A stretch of 34,750 nucleotides of DNA from an uncultured Pelagibacteraceae bacterium (GTDB lineage: Bacteria; Pseudomonadota; Alphaproteobacteria; Pelagibacterales; Pelagibacteraceae): contig CABZGR010000007.1 of assembly GCA_902525295.1 (NCBI GenBank), positions 1 through 34,750 of the forward strand, written 5' to 3'. Both the position numbers and the translations under genes were made by a program. The notes under the pieces were generated by a model that searched no databases, was not told where the DNA came from, and saw nothing but the letters and a program-made list of their open reading frames with translations. Below are positions 7,081 through 16,190 of this stretch, in pieces; the stretch's first letter is position 1; every line of letters begins with the position of its first letter.

Positions 7081-8004
7081 CTATAAACCTTTCCAAAAAG
7101 TCTTAGCCAAGTTTATCTGAGATAAATCAAAATATGTTTTTATACCCGTTGGTGATGTTACATTTATATCTCCATTTAACTTTCCATCAATGAAGTCTAT
7201 TCCTGCAAAGTATATTCCGTCTTTCTTAATTTTTTTTGCAATTATATTTGAAATTTTTAGCTCTTTATTACTTAAAAATGCGATTTTAGGTTTTGCACCT
7301 TTGCTCATATTGCTCAATATTGATCCTGATTTTGGAACTCTAGATATAGCTCCGCAAACCTTACCATTTATAATAAAAACTCTTTTATCTCCAAACTTAA
7401 TTTTATTTAAAAATTTTTGACACATAATGTGACCGTGTTTTTTCAATATTTGCTTTAATTTAAGTAAATTAAGCTTCCCTGAAATAAGATTTATATCATT
7501 ACCACCATAGCTATGAATAGGTTTAATTATTATCTTTTTATGTTTTTTGAAAAATTTTTTAATTTCAATCAAATCTTTAGTAAATATTGTATCCGCCATA
7601 TAGTTTTTAAAATTTAAAGAATAAAATTTTTCTGAAATATTTCTTACTGAAGTAGGATCATTAATAATTTTTGTTTTATCTTTGATTCTATCTAGCATTA
7701 ATGTTGTAGAAATATATTCCAAGTTAAAAGGTGGATCCTGTCGGATTAAAATATATTTTGCAAAGGATAAGTCTAATTTTGATTTTTTTATAATTTTATA
7801 AAATTTCTTTTTTGAATAATCAATTTTAATAAAATATCCTTCACTTACAGTTTTTCCTCTTATATTCGATAAATTTTCTGGATAATAATAAAATAATTTA
7901 TAACCCTTGTTTTGAGCTTCATTAGCTAAAAAAATAGTAGTATCTGTTTTGATATTTATTTTTTTTAAATTATCACCTTGTATAGCAACAATTTTATTGG
8001 TCAT
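7081..8004 (-). CDS. gshB: Glutathione synthetase (prokaryotic GSH-S, ATP-grasp)
   Basis: LIRQDPPFNLEYISTTLMLDRI, INDPTSVRNISEKFYSLNF, IIKPIHSYGGNDI, GIDFIDGKLNGDINVTSPTGIKTY. Preferred start is the MTNK ATG at 8004. Confidence 0.92.
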   Translation of the reverse strand: MTNKIVAIQGDNLKKINIKTDTTIFLANEAQNKGYKLFYYYPENLSNIRGKTVSEGYFIKIDYSKKKFYKIIKKSKLDLSFAKYILIRQDPPFNLEYISTTLMLDRIKDKTKIINDPTSVRNISEKFYSLNFKNYMADTIFTKDLIEIKKFFKKHKKIIIKPIHSYGGNDINLISGKLNLLKLKQILKKHGHIMCQKFLNKIKFGDKRVFIINGKVCGAISRVPKSGSILSNMSKGAKPKIAFLSNKELKISNIIAKKIKKDGIYFAGIDFIDGKLNGDINVTSPTGIKTYFDLSQINLAKTFWKGL

Positions 8005-9289
8005 ATAAATCATTCAAATTTTCGGAATTTGAATACTTACTTATTATATTATCAGCATTTGTTTTTTTACTTTTTACAATTTTTTCTAAGTGATCTAAAA
8101 ACTTTACTTCACTTAATTTTTTTCTATTTAAAAAGTCTCTCTTTTTTAATCCTGATTTTGATATGTCTAATAGTCTCTCTGTCCAATACGAAATATCCTT
8201 GCCCATCAAATTAGTTTTCAAGCCGTTTTTAGGGGCATTTTTATAAGCTGAAAGCACTTCATTAGCTTCCCAATTTTTAATTAAATCTAAAGCTTCTTCA
8301 AGATTTCCATAAAGTAATCCAGTGAATAGGGCAGGACCAGCACATAAACACTCCCATCCACACGCATCCATTGATCTTAATTCGATATATTGTTTTAATC
8401 TGTTCTCTGTAAATATTGTTCCTAAATGTGTATCAAGATCGTTAGTACTAGGAATTTTATTTCCAATTTCTTTAATTTCTCCATTCATAAAGTTTTTAAA
8501 TAAATATTTTTTTCCAGATATATAATTACCTTCACTTTGTAAAAATAAGATTGGATAATTCATAATATAATCTGCATATTTTTCAAAATTTACATCTTTT
8601 AAAAAAAACTCAGGCAATCCACCTCTAGATGTTTCTTGCCAAACTTTAGATCTGTAAGATAAGTATCCACTATTACTTTTTTCAACAATAGAGGAATTTG
8701 CAAAAAGTCCGATAGATATTGGAACTAAATTATTTGCCAACTTAAATTTTTTTATAAAATCTTCTTCTGAGGTATAATCTAAATTTAATTGCGTACCTGC
8801 AGTTTTATACATCATATCCAAACTTAGTTTTCCTCCAACAGGCATATCTTTGGTCATAACCTCATACCTTTTTTTTGGATTATTAGGTATATCCTCAAGT
8901 TTAGATATAGGATCATATCCAGCGCTTACTATTTTAAAATCTAATTTTTCAATTACCTGATTTAACTCAAATAAATACTCATGAGACTCAGCACAAGCTT
9001 CGTGAATATTATTTAATTTTGCTCCAGATAACTCTATTTGATTACCAGGCTCTAAAGTAATACTTTTACCATTCTTAGTTAACGCTATTGGATTTTTTTC
9101 CTCAAAAATAGGTTTCCAGCCAAACTCATATAAATTTTCAAACATTTTCTTGATTTTGGAATAATCAATTCTCGTATTTGTTTTTTTATCAAAAATAAAT
9201 TTTTCATGCTCAACTCCAATCTTTAAATTAGATTTATCCTTTGAGCCTGACTTAAAATGTTCTATTATTTGTTCCTTTGTTTCTATCAT
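7994..9289 (-). CDS. gshA: Glutamate-cysteine ligase (GCS2, plant/alphaproteobacterial type)
   Basis: IGVEHEKFIFDK, LEPGNQIELSGA, MMYKTAGTQLNLDYTSEEDF, TENRLKQYIELRSMDACGWECLCAGPALFTGLLY. Confidence 0.93.
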   Translation of the reverse strand: MIETKEQIIEHFKSGSKDKSNLKIGVEHEKFIFDKKTNTRIDYSKIKKMFENLYEFGWKPIFEEKNPIALTKNGKSITLEPGNQIELSGAKLNNIHEACAESHEYLFELNQVIEKLDFKIVSAGYDPISKLEDIPNNPKKRYEVMTKDMPVGGKLSLDMMYKTAGTQLNLDYTSEEDFIKKFKLANNLVPISIGLFANSSIVEKSNSGYLSYRSKVWQETSRGGLPEFFLKDVNFEKYADYIMNYPILFLQSEGNYISGKKYLFKNFMNGEIKEIGNKIPSTNDLDTHLGTIFTENRLKQYIELRSMDACGWECLCAGPALFTGLLYGNLEEALDLIKNWEANEVLSAYKNAPKNGLKTNLMGKDISYWTERLLDISKSGLKKRDFLNRKKLSEVKFLDHLEKIVKSKKTNADNIISKYSNSENLNDLYDQ

Positions 9290-11238
9290 TAGCTTATATT
9301 GTTTCTTTTTAGATAATCTTCAATTTCCTTTATATTACTTAATTTGTTAGAGCAAGTTTGATTTTTACATATAACAATTTTTGCCTCTTTTACTTCATTA
9401 TCTAGATATTTAAATGTAGCTCTAGTAAAAAAATTTTTTTGCAAATACTTTTTTATATTAGGATCTAAATTTTGCTTTCCATGAATTGTAAAAGATATAC
9501 TTTCATTACAAATATCTAATGATTTAACAAAACTAAACATTTGTGCAAAGTTTGAGTTTAAAACTTGGTGGAAACTTTTCTTTAAAATATCAATTTTTTC
9601 AAACCATGTTTTGTCACTAGTTATTATGTATAATTTATTACATAAGTTCAAATATATGCTATTTCCATTGGGTATATTGTTATCATTTAGATCTACTGGC
9701 TGAACAAAAAGGTCATTATCTAATATTTTATTTTTTTGCATTAATCCTGATTTTTTATCAAAGAAGTATTCCCAGGTTTTTATTAATATATCTTTTGCTT
9801 TTTCGATGTATATATCTTCACCGTCTAATTCATAAATAGTTATCAAGAGACTTGCATAATATACGTAATCTTCCAAAAAAGCGTCAATCTCTGTGTCTTG
9901 ATAACAATGGAAAATTTTATCTGATAAATATTTTTCCAATATATTTATACTTGATAGAGTATTTTGTTTTAAATCTTCATTATCAGTTACTAACGATGAA
10001 AAAAGGAGAGTTTCTAACAAAAAACAATTTTGATCAGTTTGAGATTTATCATCAAATAATGGTTTGGTACGTTTGTTTCTTTGATCTAATAACGTTTTTT
10101 CTGTGTTTGAGATTTCTTTAATCTCATCATCGGAAAGTTTATTATGAGTTTCTGTTAAAATATTATTACCTTCAAAATTTCCCTTTTCAGTTAAAATATA
10201 TTTTTTTGTAAATAAATTAAATTTAGAGCCCAGAATATTTTTTAGTTCTAAATAATTCCATACGTAATATTTTCCTTCAACACCATCGCTATCAGCATCA
10301 TATGCTGATCCATAAAGATCAAATTTATTTTTAAATTCTGAATTGATAAAATTTATGGTTTGCTCTAACTTTCCTTTATAATAAAGATTATTAGTTTTTT
10401 GAAAGATCTTATTTAACAATCCGATATATTGGATATTATCATAAAGCATTTTTTCAAAGTGGGGAACTATCCAATTTTCATCGACAGTATATCTTGCTAT
10501 ACCACCAGCTAGATGATCATACATTCCTTTTGAAGAAATATTGTAAAGTAAAGTTTCAACGGGTTTAAAGTATTCTTCATTTCCTGTTTTTAAATAAAAA
10601 TAAAACATTGCATCAAATAAATAAAATTGGGGAAACTTAGGAGCTCCTTTGAAACTTCCATTATCTTTATCAAGGTGCTGTATAATTTTTTCTAAAAACG
10701 GTTCTAATGGTTGATTTAATACTGCTGATCTTTGATTAATTTTACCAAATATTTCCTGCATTTGGGGCGCTTGATCAAGAATTTTTTGTCTATTTTTACT
10801 ATATACATCTGAAACATTATTAAGTACTTTTTGAAAATCTGGTCTTCCATGCATTTCTTTTGGAGGAAAATAAGTTCCACCAGTGAAAGGAACTCCATTT
10901 TCATCAAGAAACATTGATAAAGGCCAGCCTCCTTGAGTTCCTGTTAAAATAGATAAACTTCTTTGAAAAACATAATCTAAATCAGGTCTTTCTTCTCTAT
11001 CAACTTTAATGTTTATAAATTTCTCATTCATTATTTTAGCAGTTTGATCATCTTCAAAACTTTCATGTGCCATCACATGGCACCAATGACAACTTGCATA
11101 TCCAACACTAAGAAATATTGGTTTTCTCTCTTTTTTTGCTTGTTCTAAACTTTCTTTATTCCAAGCAAACCAATTTACTGGATTATCTTTGTGCTGCTTT
11201 AAATACGGACTTTTCTCTTCCTTAAGTTTATTAGTCAT
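9289..11238 (-). CDS. Thioredoxin-like domain protein (YyaL/SSP411/DUF255 family)
   Basis: EEKSPYLKQHKDNPVNWFAW, ASCHWCHVMAHESFED, DREERPDLD, GGWPLSMFLDENGVPFTGGTYFPP. Confidence 0.93.
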   Translation of the reverse strand: MTNKLKEEKSPYLKQHKDNPVNWFAWNKESLEQAKKERKPIFLSVGYASCHWCHVMAHESFEDDQTAKIMNEKFINIKVDREERPDLDYVFQRSLSILTGTQGGWPLSMFLDENGVPFTGGTYFPPKEMHGRPDFQKVLNNVSDVYSKNRQKILDQAPQMQEIFGKINQRSAVLNQPLEPFLEKIIQHLDKDNGSFKGAPKFPQFYLFDAMFYFYLKTGNEEYFKPVETLLYNISSKGMYDHLAGGIARYTVDENWIVPHFEKMLYDNIQYIGLLNKIFQKTNNLYYKGKLEQTINFINSEFKNKFDLYGSAYDADSDGVEGKYYVWNYLELKNILGSKFNLFTKKYILTEKGNFEGNNILTETHNKLSDDEIKEISNTEKTLLDQRNKRTKPLFDDKSQTDQNCFLLETLLFSSLVTDNEDLKQNTLSSINILEKYLSDKIFHCYQDTEIDAFLEDYVYYASLLITIYELDGEDIYIEKAKDILIKTWEYFFDKKSGLMQKNKILDNDLFVQPVDLNDNNIPNGNSIYLNLCNKLYIITSDKTWFEKIDILKKSFHQVLNSNFAQMFSFVKSLDICNESISFTIHGKQNLDPNIKKYLQKNFFTRATFKYLDNEVKEAKIVICKNQTCSNKLSNIKEIEDYLKRNNIS

Positions 11239-11253
11239 GTTTTCTTAAAAAAA

Positions 11254-11811
11254 TTAGTGATGATAAAAAGGTTTTCTATCAAATATCTTTTTCACCATTG
11301 GTTCAAACTCTTCTAGAGACATAGATTTGTAATTAGGATCAAAAGAAGACTGGTCGTATTTTTCACAAAAATCAACAGTGTCTTGATAGTATTTGTGATC
11401 CTTGAATTTATCCCTAGCGTTTCTATCACCTCCTAAATGATGAGCACTGTAATAAGTTTGAAAAAGTCCATGGTGAAGTATTATCCAATATGTTTTTTCT
11501 GAAACATATGGTCTTATAATTGAAGCTGCATATTGAGAATGATTCATGGGTGCCAAGTCATCTCCTATGTCATGAAGTAAAGTTGCTACAACCATCTCTT
11601 CACTTTCACCATTCTTGTATGCTCTTGTTGCTGCCTGTAATGAATGTTCTAATCTAGTTATTTGATAACCCTCAAGAGTTGTAGTTTGACTTGCAAGATA
11701 TTTAAGTAATCTATCTGCAGTTTTGCGTTCAAAATTTTTTTCATACTTTTCTAATAATTCATAATCTTCTTTTGAACCATTTTTCATTTCAGTAAAATTT
11801 ACTTTTTTCAT
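11254..11811 (-). CDS. HD-domain protein, PhnZ-like
   Basis: RLEHSLQAATRAYKNGESEEMVVATLLHDIGDD...NHSQYAASIIRPYV...ILHHGLFQTYY...KYDQSSFDP. The pattern of His/Asp ligands matches the diiron HD oxygenase PhnZ. Confidence 0.8.
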   Translation of the reverse strand: MKKVNFTEMKNGSKEDYELLEKYEKNFERKTADRLLKYLASQTTTLEGYQITRLEHSLQAATRAYKNGESEEMVVATLLHDIGDDLAPMNHSQYAASIIRPYVSEKTYWIILHHGLFQTYYSAHHLGGDRNARDKFKDHKYYQDTVDFCEKYDQSSFDPNYKSMSLEEFEPMVKKIFDRKPFYHH

Positions 11812-13253
11812 TAATTACTTGATCCTGTGCTTAATAAAGATAATTGTGTAACTTTATCTTCCCCAAGTTCGTCAATTATTTTTACTGGATAATCGCCAGT
11901 AAAATGATGATCAGTTAACTGAGGATACGCTTCATTTCTTTTATCAAAACCCATTCCTCGATATAAGCCATCTAAAGTTAAAAATTTAAGTGACTGTGCT
12001 TTTATAAATTCTTTTATTTCATCTACTGATTTGTTTGCTGCTAATAGTTCTTTTTTAGTAGGCGTATCAACACCATAAAAATCTGGATATTTTATTTCTG
12101 GACTAGCTATTCTAACATGAATCTCTTTAGCACCATTATCGTATAACATTTTTACAATCTTTGATGAAGTTGTCCCTCTAACTAAAGAGTCATCAACCAA
12201 AATGATTTTTTTGTTTTTTATAACCGAAACATTTGCATTTAATTTTAACTTAACACCTAAACTTCTAATTTGTTGTGATGGCTCAATAAAAGTTCGACCA
12301 ACATAATGGTTTCTTATTAAACCTAAATCAAAATTTATTTTTTTTTCTTCTGCATAACCTAATGCTGCAGCATTTCCAGAATCTGGTACAGGCACAACTA
12401 AGTCAGCATCTAAATTATCTTCTTTTGCCAATTCAGCTCCAAATTTTTTACGATATTCATAAGCTGTTTTGCCATTTAAAATACTATCTGGTCTTGAAAA
12501 ATAAATATATTCAAACACACATGGTCTTACTTTTTTTTGAGGAAATGGTTTAATACTTTGTAATTTATCATTTTCTACATAAACAATTTCACCATTTTCA
12601 ACTTCTCTGACAAACTTTGCACCTATAATATCAAACGCACATGTCTCAGATGCAAAAACATAAGAGTTTTTTAATTTTCCTATAACCAGAGGTCTAATTC
12701 CATATGGATCTCTTACCCCAATAAGAGTATTCTGTGTCATCATAACTAATGCGTATCCGCCTTGAATTTGAAATAGGGCATCAATGACCTTATCAATTGT
12801 CTTTGGTCTTTTTGATTTGGCTATAAGTTTTACTATCGTTTCTGTATCTGAGGTTGTGTAAAAGATTGAGCCTTCTTCAACCATTTTATTTCTAAGTGTT
12901 ATCGCATTTGTTAGATTTCCATTATGTGCAACTCCAATTCCACCCGAATTAGTATCAGCAAAGAATGGTTGTACATTTCTTAAAGCAGTTCCGCCAGTTG
13001 TAGAATATCTATTGTGACCTATAGCGTAATTTCCTGGCAGGTGTTTTAAAACTTTCTCATCATTAAAGTTGTCACCAACCAGACCAAATCTTTTTTCAGA
13101 GTGATATTTTTCACCATCAAATGATACAATTCCACAACCTTCTTGACCTCTATGCTGTAATGCATGAAGTCCTAAAGCAGTTAAGGTAGATGCTTCTGGA
13201 GTATTACTAATTCCAAAGACAGCACATTCCTCTTTCAATTTAGGATCATACAT
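11811..13253 (-). CDS. purF: Amidophosphoribosyltransferase
   Basis: EECAVFGISN (N-terminal nucleophile Cys after a short propeptide), HALQHRGQEGCGI, GHNRYSTTGG, IILVDDSLVRGTTSSKIV. The track start at 13280 gives an extra N-terminal MKMLKKKFK; the MYDPKLKEEC start at 13253 is more likely. Confidence 0.96.
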   Translation of the reverse strand: MYDPKLKEECAVFGISNTPEASTLTALGLHALQHRGQEGCGIVSFDGEKYHSEKRFGLVGDNFNDEKVLKHLPGNYAIGHNRYSTTGGTALRNVQPFFADTNSGGIGVAHNGNLTNAITLRNKMVEEGSIFYTTSDTETIVKLIAKSKRPKTIDKVIDALFQIQGGYALVMMTQNTLIGVRDPYGIRPLVIGKLKNSYVFASETCAFDIIGAKFVREVENGEIVYVENDKLQSIKPFPQKKVRPCVFEYIYFSRPDSILNGKTAYEYRKKFGAELAKEDNLDADLVVPVPDSGNAAALGYAEEKKINFDLGLIRNHYVGRTFIEPSQQIRSLGVKLKLNANVSVIKNKKIILVDDSLVRGTTSSKIVKMLYDNGAKEIHVRIASPEIKYPDFYGVDTPTKKELLAANKSVDEIKEFIKAQSLKFLTLDGLYRGMGFDKRNEAYPQLTDHHFTGDYPVKIIDELGEDKVTQLSLLSTGSSN

Positions 13254-13791
13254 CTTGAACTTTTTCTTTAGCATCTTCATATTGTTTTTGATTTGGAAAT
13301 ACCTTTATAAGATAGATACTACCTTTTTCAACCCAAGGAAATGTAAACGAATCTTTTAAATTTAATGGCCATTTTTTGCTATCGTAGACAACATCTAGAG
13401 CTGTAAACAAACAAACAATTAAAACATAGCTTTTAGCGATTCCGAAGAAAAAACCAAAAACTTTATCGACTGATCCTAATCCTGTGTAATTAATTACTTT
13501 ACTAATTGCTTTGTTTGCTAAGAGAATAAGGAATATTATTATAATAAATAATATTACTCCTAAAATTATATCAAGAACGTATTCACTATCTAATATACCA
13601 TCAAAATATGGTTTTACTTTAGGAAATAAATAAATTGTTAAAATATAAGCCAATACCCATTTAGCAGCAGATAATAAACTTAAGACAAAACCTTTTCTAG
13701 ATCCTTGAATTAAAAAATAAATTGTTAATACAAAAAAAATATAATCAAATAATGTTACTTGTATTAAAAAATCCTGAATAGCCTCTATCAT
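13246..13791 (-). CDS. cvpA: CvpA family membrane protein
   Basis: Four hydrophobic helices, FVLTIYFLIQGSRKGFVLSLLSAAKWV, directly upstream of purF (classic cvpA-purF pair). Confidence 0.85.
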   Translation of the reverse strand: MIEAIQDFLIQVTLFDYIFFVLTIYFLIQGSRKGFVLSLLSAAKWVLAYILTIYLFPKVKPYFDGILDSEYVLDIILGVILFIIIIFLILLANKAISKVINYTGLGSVDKVFGFFFGIAKSYVLIVCLFTALDVVYDSKKWPLNLKDSFTFPWVEKGSIYLIKVFPNQKQYEDAKEKVQDV

Positions 13792-16169
13792 TAATTGAAT
13801 GGTTTTATTTTAAGCAGTAAAGAGGGCAAAAGTGTTAAAACGGAAATCATTGCAAGCAACATAGCAATACCTGTGAAAACACCAAAATAAATTGTAGGTA
13901 TAAAATTAGACATTACTAAAATTGAAAATCCAAAAACTATTGTAATTGATGTATTTAAAATAGCTTTACCAACTGTTGAATGACAGAGCTTTAATGTTTT
14001 ATTATAATTTTTTAACTTTGCATACTCCTCTTTAAATCTGTAAATATAATGAATACTATTATCTACAGCTATACCTATAGTTATGGCAGCTATTGTTATT
14101 GTCATCATATCAAGTGGAATTCCCAACAATCCTATCAATCCTAATATAAAAAAAGCTGCTATAAAATTTGGAACAACACCTATTAAAGCTAATTTTAAAT
14201 TTTTAAAAAGAATTATAAACATTACAAAAATTCCAAGCATAACAAATCCAAGTGTTAAAATTTGAGATTTAAATAAACTTTGTAAAAGATTATTAAACAA
14301 AATTAATACTCCACCCAATTTATACTCATCCTTCTTTAAATTTAACTTATTTTCAAAATCTGAATTTATTTTAATAAGTAAATCATTTCTCCTCAGATTA
14401 TCTAATGAGTCTTTTATTCTTAAGCTAATTCTAGCCTCAGAGTCTTTTATAGATATATATGGATCAACAATTTCTTTTTTTATGTTATCTGGAATCTTAG
14501 TATACAAGACGCCCATTTCCAAAGAGCCAAGTTCTTTATTATTATTTAATTGAGTAGCAACATCAATTATTGATGAAAAAGAGAGAACTTTTCCAATTGG
14601 CTCTAAAGAATCTAAATAATTATGAACCTTTTTTATCTTATCAATTTTGTCTTTGGTAAACCAATATTTTTCATCATTCTCATCTTCATCTCCCCAATCA
14701 TCCTCTTCATCTTTTGATTTTTGGTCAGCTTCATCTTGTTTCGGAAATTTTAAAATAACTTCAAGTGGTGTTGTGCCACCCAACTTTTCATCAATGAGCT
14801 TCATTCCTTTATAAATTTCAGTATTTTTATCAAAATAATTTATAAAACTATTTTCAACTTCAAGCTTTGAAATTCCTAATATACTTAGTAATATAATTAT
14901 TAAGGTTGTTCCAAATATAGTATTTTGGTTTGAAACTGAAATGCTACTAAAAAAGTTAGTTATGGTGGTACCTCTTTCCTCTTTTAAAGAAACTTTATTA
15001 AAATTAATTAAATTAATTAACGTCGGTAATAGACTAAAAGTAATAAGAAATGAAATTATTAGACCAAAAGTCATCATAAACCCAAAATCAATTATTGGTT
15101 TTATTTCGCTGAACACGAGAGACAAGAAAGCAAATATAGTTGTCAAAGCTGTATATAAAATAGGCCAAAACATTTTGCTCGTTGTTAAAGAAATAATCTT
15201 AAATTTATTTAACTTCGGAAATTGTTTTGAAAGCTGAAGATACCTTGTGCTAATATGAATATTCATAGCCATTGTTAATATCAACATTAAAGCTATAAAA
15301 TTTGATGATATAACGGTAACTTTCCATCCTAAGAGGCCAAGAAGTCCTGTCATTATTACAACTGAAAAAAAACAACTGCTTATAGGTACAAGTATCCATA
15401 TCAATCTTCTAAATACATACCAAAGAGTCGCTACGATAAATAAAAAAACTCCAAGTCCAAAAACAATAATATCGTTTTTTATAAAAGTCATCATGTCATC
15501 AGCAATCATAGGTATTCCGCCTAAATGAATTTTGCTTTTTGAACTAAAATTTTTAATTACTTGTCTTATTTCTAAAATATTTTGATGATTTTGTTTCTTT
15601 AATTGATCTTTATATATCTCTTCGTCTTTTTTACTTTTAAAGTCTTTTATTTTATCTTTTGACTTTAAATAAACTATTATGCCAGATGTTTTACCATCCT
15701 CACTGATTACGAAATTCCTGAAAACTGGACTATTCAATATTTCATTAAACCCTCTTTCTTTATCAATACCGTCTGAGTTAAGTGTAGAGTAGTTTTTTAG
15801 TCTCTCTATAAGTGGTTCATCAGAGCTGTTTAGCAAAGGAATATCTAATAGTGTGATTACACTATGCACCCAATTAAGTTTTTGAATTTCTTTTTTTAAT
15901 TTTATAAGATTCTCGATAGAATTTTCTTCTATCATTCTCCCTTTTGGAGTGTAAGTAAGAACTAAAAATTCTTTCGCACCGTATCTTTCGTTTATTTCAT
16001 TTAAATATTTTAAATCAGGATCACCTTCTATTAATAAAGTTTCAGATGATGCATCAAGTCTAAAGTTTTTTGAAAAATATCCAAAAAAACATAAGCAACT
16101 TAATAATAAAATTAAAATGAAGCCTGGTTTTTTTAATACAATATTTTGATAAAATTTGGCCAACATCAA
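13791..16169 (-). CDS. RND superfamily (MMPL-type) transporter
   Basis: 792 aa, about 12 TM segments in two halves, GIAVDNSIHYIYRFKEE, FRLDASSETLLIEGDPDLKYLNEI. Confidence 0.88.
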   Translation of the reverse strand: MMLAKFYQNIVLKKPGFILILLLSCLCFFGYFSKNFRLDASSETLLIEGDPDLKYLNEINERYGAKEFLVLTYTPKGRMIEENSIENLIKLKKEIQKLNWVHSVITLLDIPLLNSSDEPLIERLKNYSTLNSDGIDKERGFNEILNSPVFRNFVISEDGKTSGIIVYLKSKDKIKDFKSKKDEEIYKDQLKKQNHQNILEIRQVIKNFSSKSKIHLGGIPMIADDMMTFIKNDIIVFGLGVFLFIVATLWYVFRRLIWILVPISSCFFSVVIMTGLLGLLGWKVTVISSNFIALMLILTMAMNIHISTRYLQLSKQFPKLNKFKIISLTTSKMFWPILYTALTTIFAFLSLVFSEIKPIIDFGFMMTFGLIISFLITFSLLPTLINLINFNKVSLKEERGTTITNFFSSISVSNQNTIFGTTLIIILLSILGISKLEVENSFINYFDKNTEIYKGMKLIDEKLGGTTPLEVILKFPKQDEADQKSKDEEDDWGDEDENDEKYWFTKDKIDKIKKVHNYLDSLEPIGKVLSFSSIIDVATQLNNNKELGSLEMGVLYTKIPDNIKKEIVDPYISIKDSEARISLRIKDSLDNLRRNDLLIKINSDFENKLNLKKDEYKLGGVLILFNNLLQSLFKSQILTLGFVMLGIFVMFIILFKNLKLALIGVVPNFIAAFFILGLIGLLGIPLDMMTITIAAITIGIAVDNSIHYIYRFKEEYAKLKNYNKTLKLCHSTVGKAILNTSITIVFGFSILVMSNFIPTIYFGVFTGIAMLLAMISVLTLLPSLLLKIKPFN

Positions 16170-16190
16170 CTATTAGATTTATAATTTAAT

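Noticed and set aside
9852-10121. Plus-strand 89-aa ORF
   Set aside because: Antisense to the YyaL/DUF255 gene; no motif.
11811-13280. purF start at 13280 as given in the ORF track
   Set aside because: Would add MKMLKKKFK before the propeptide; the MYDPK start at 13253 better fits PurF propeptide length and reduces the cvpA overlap.
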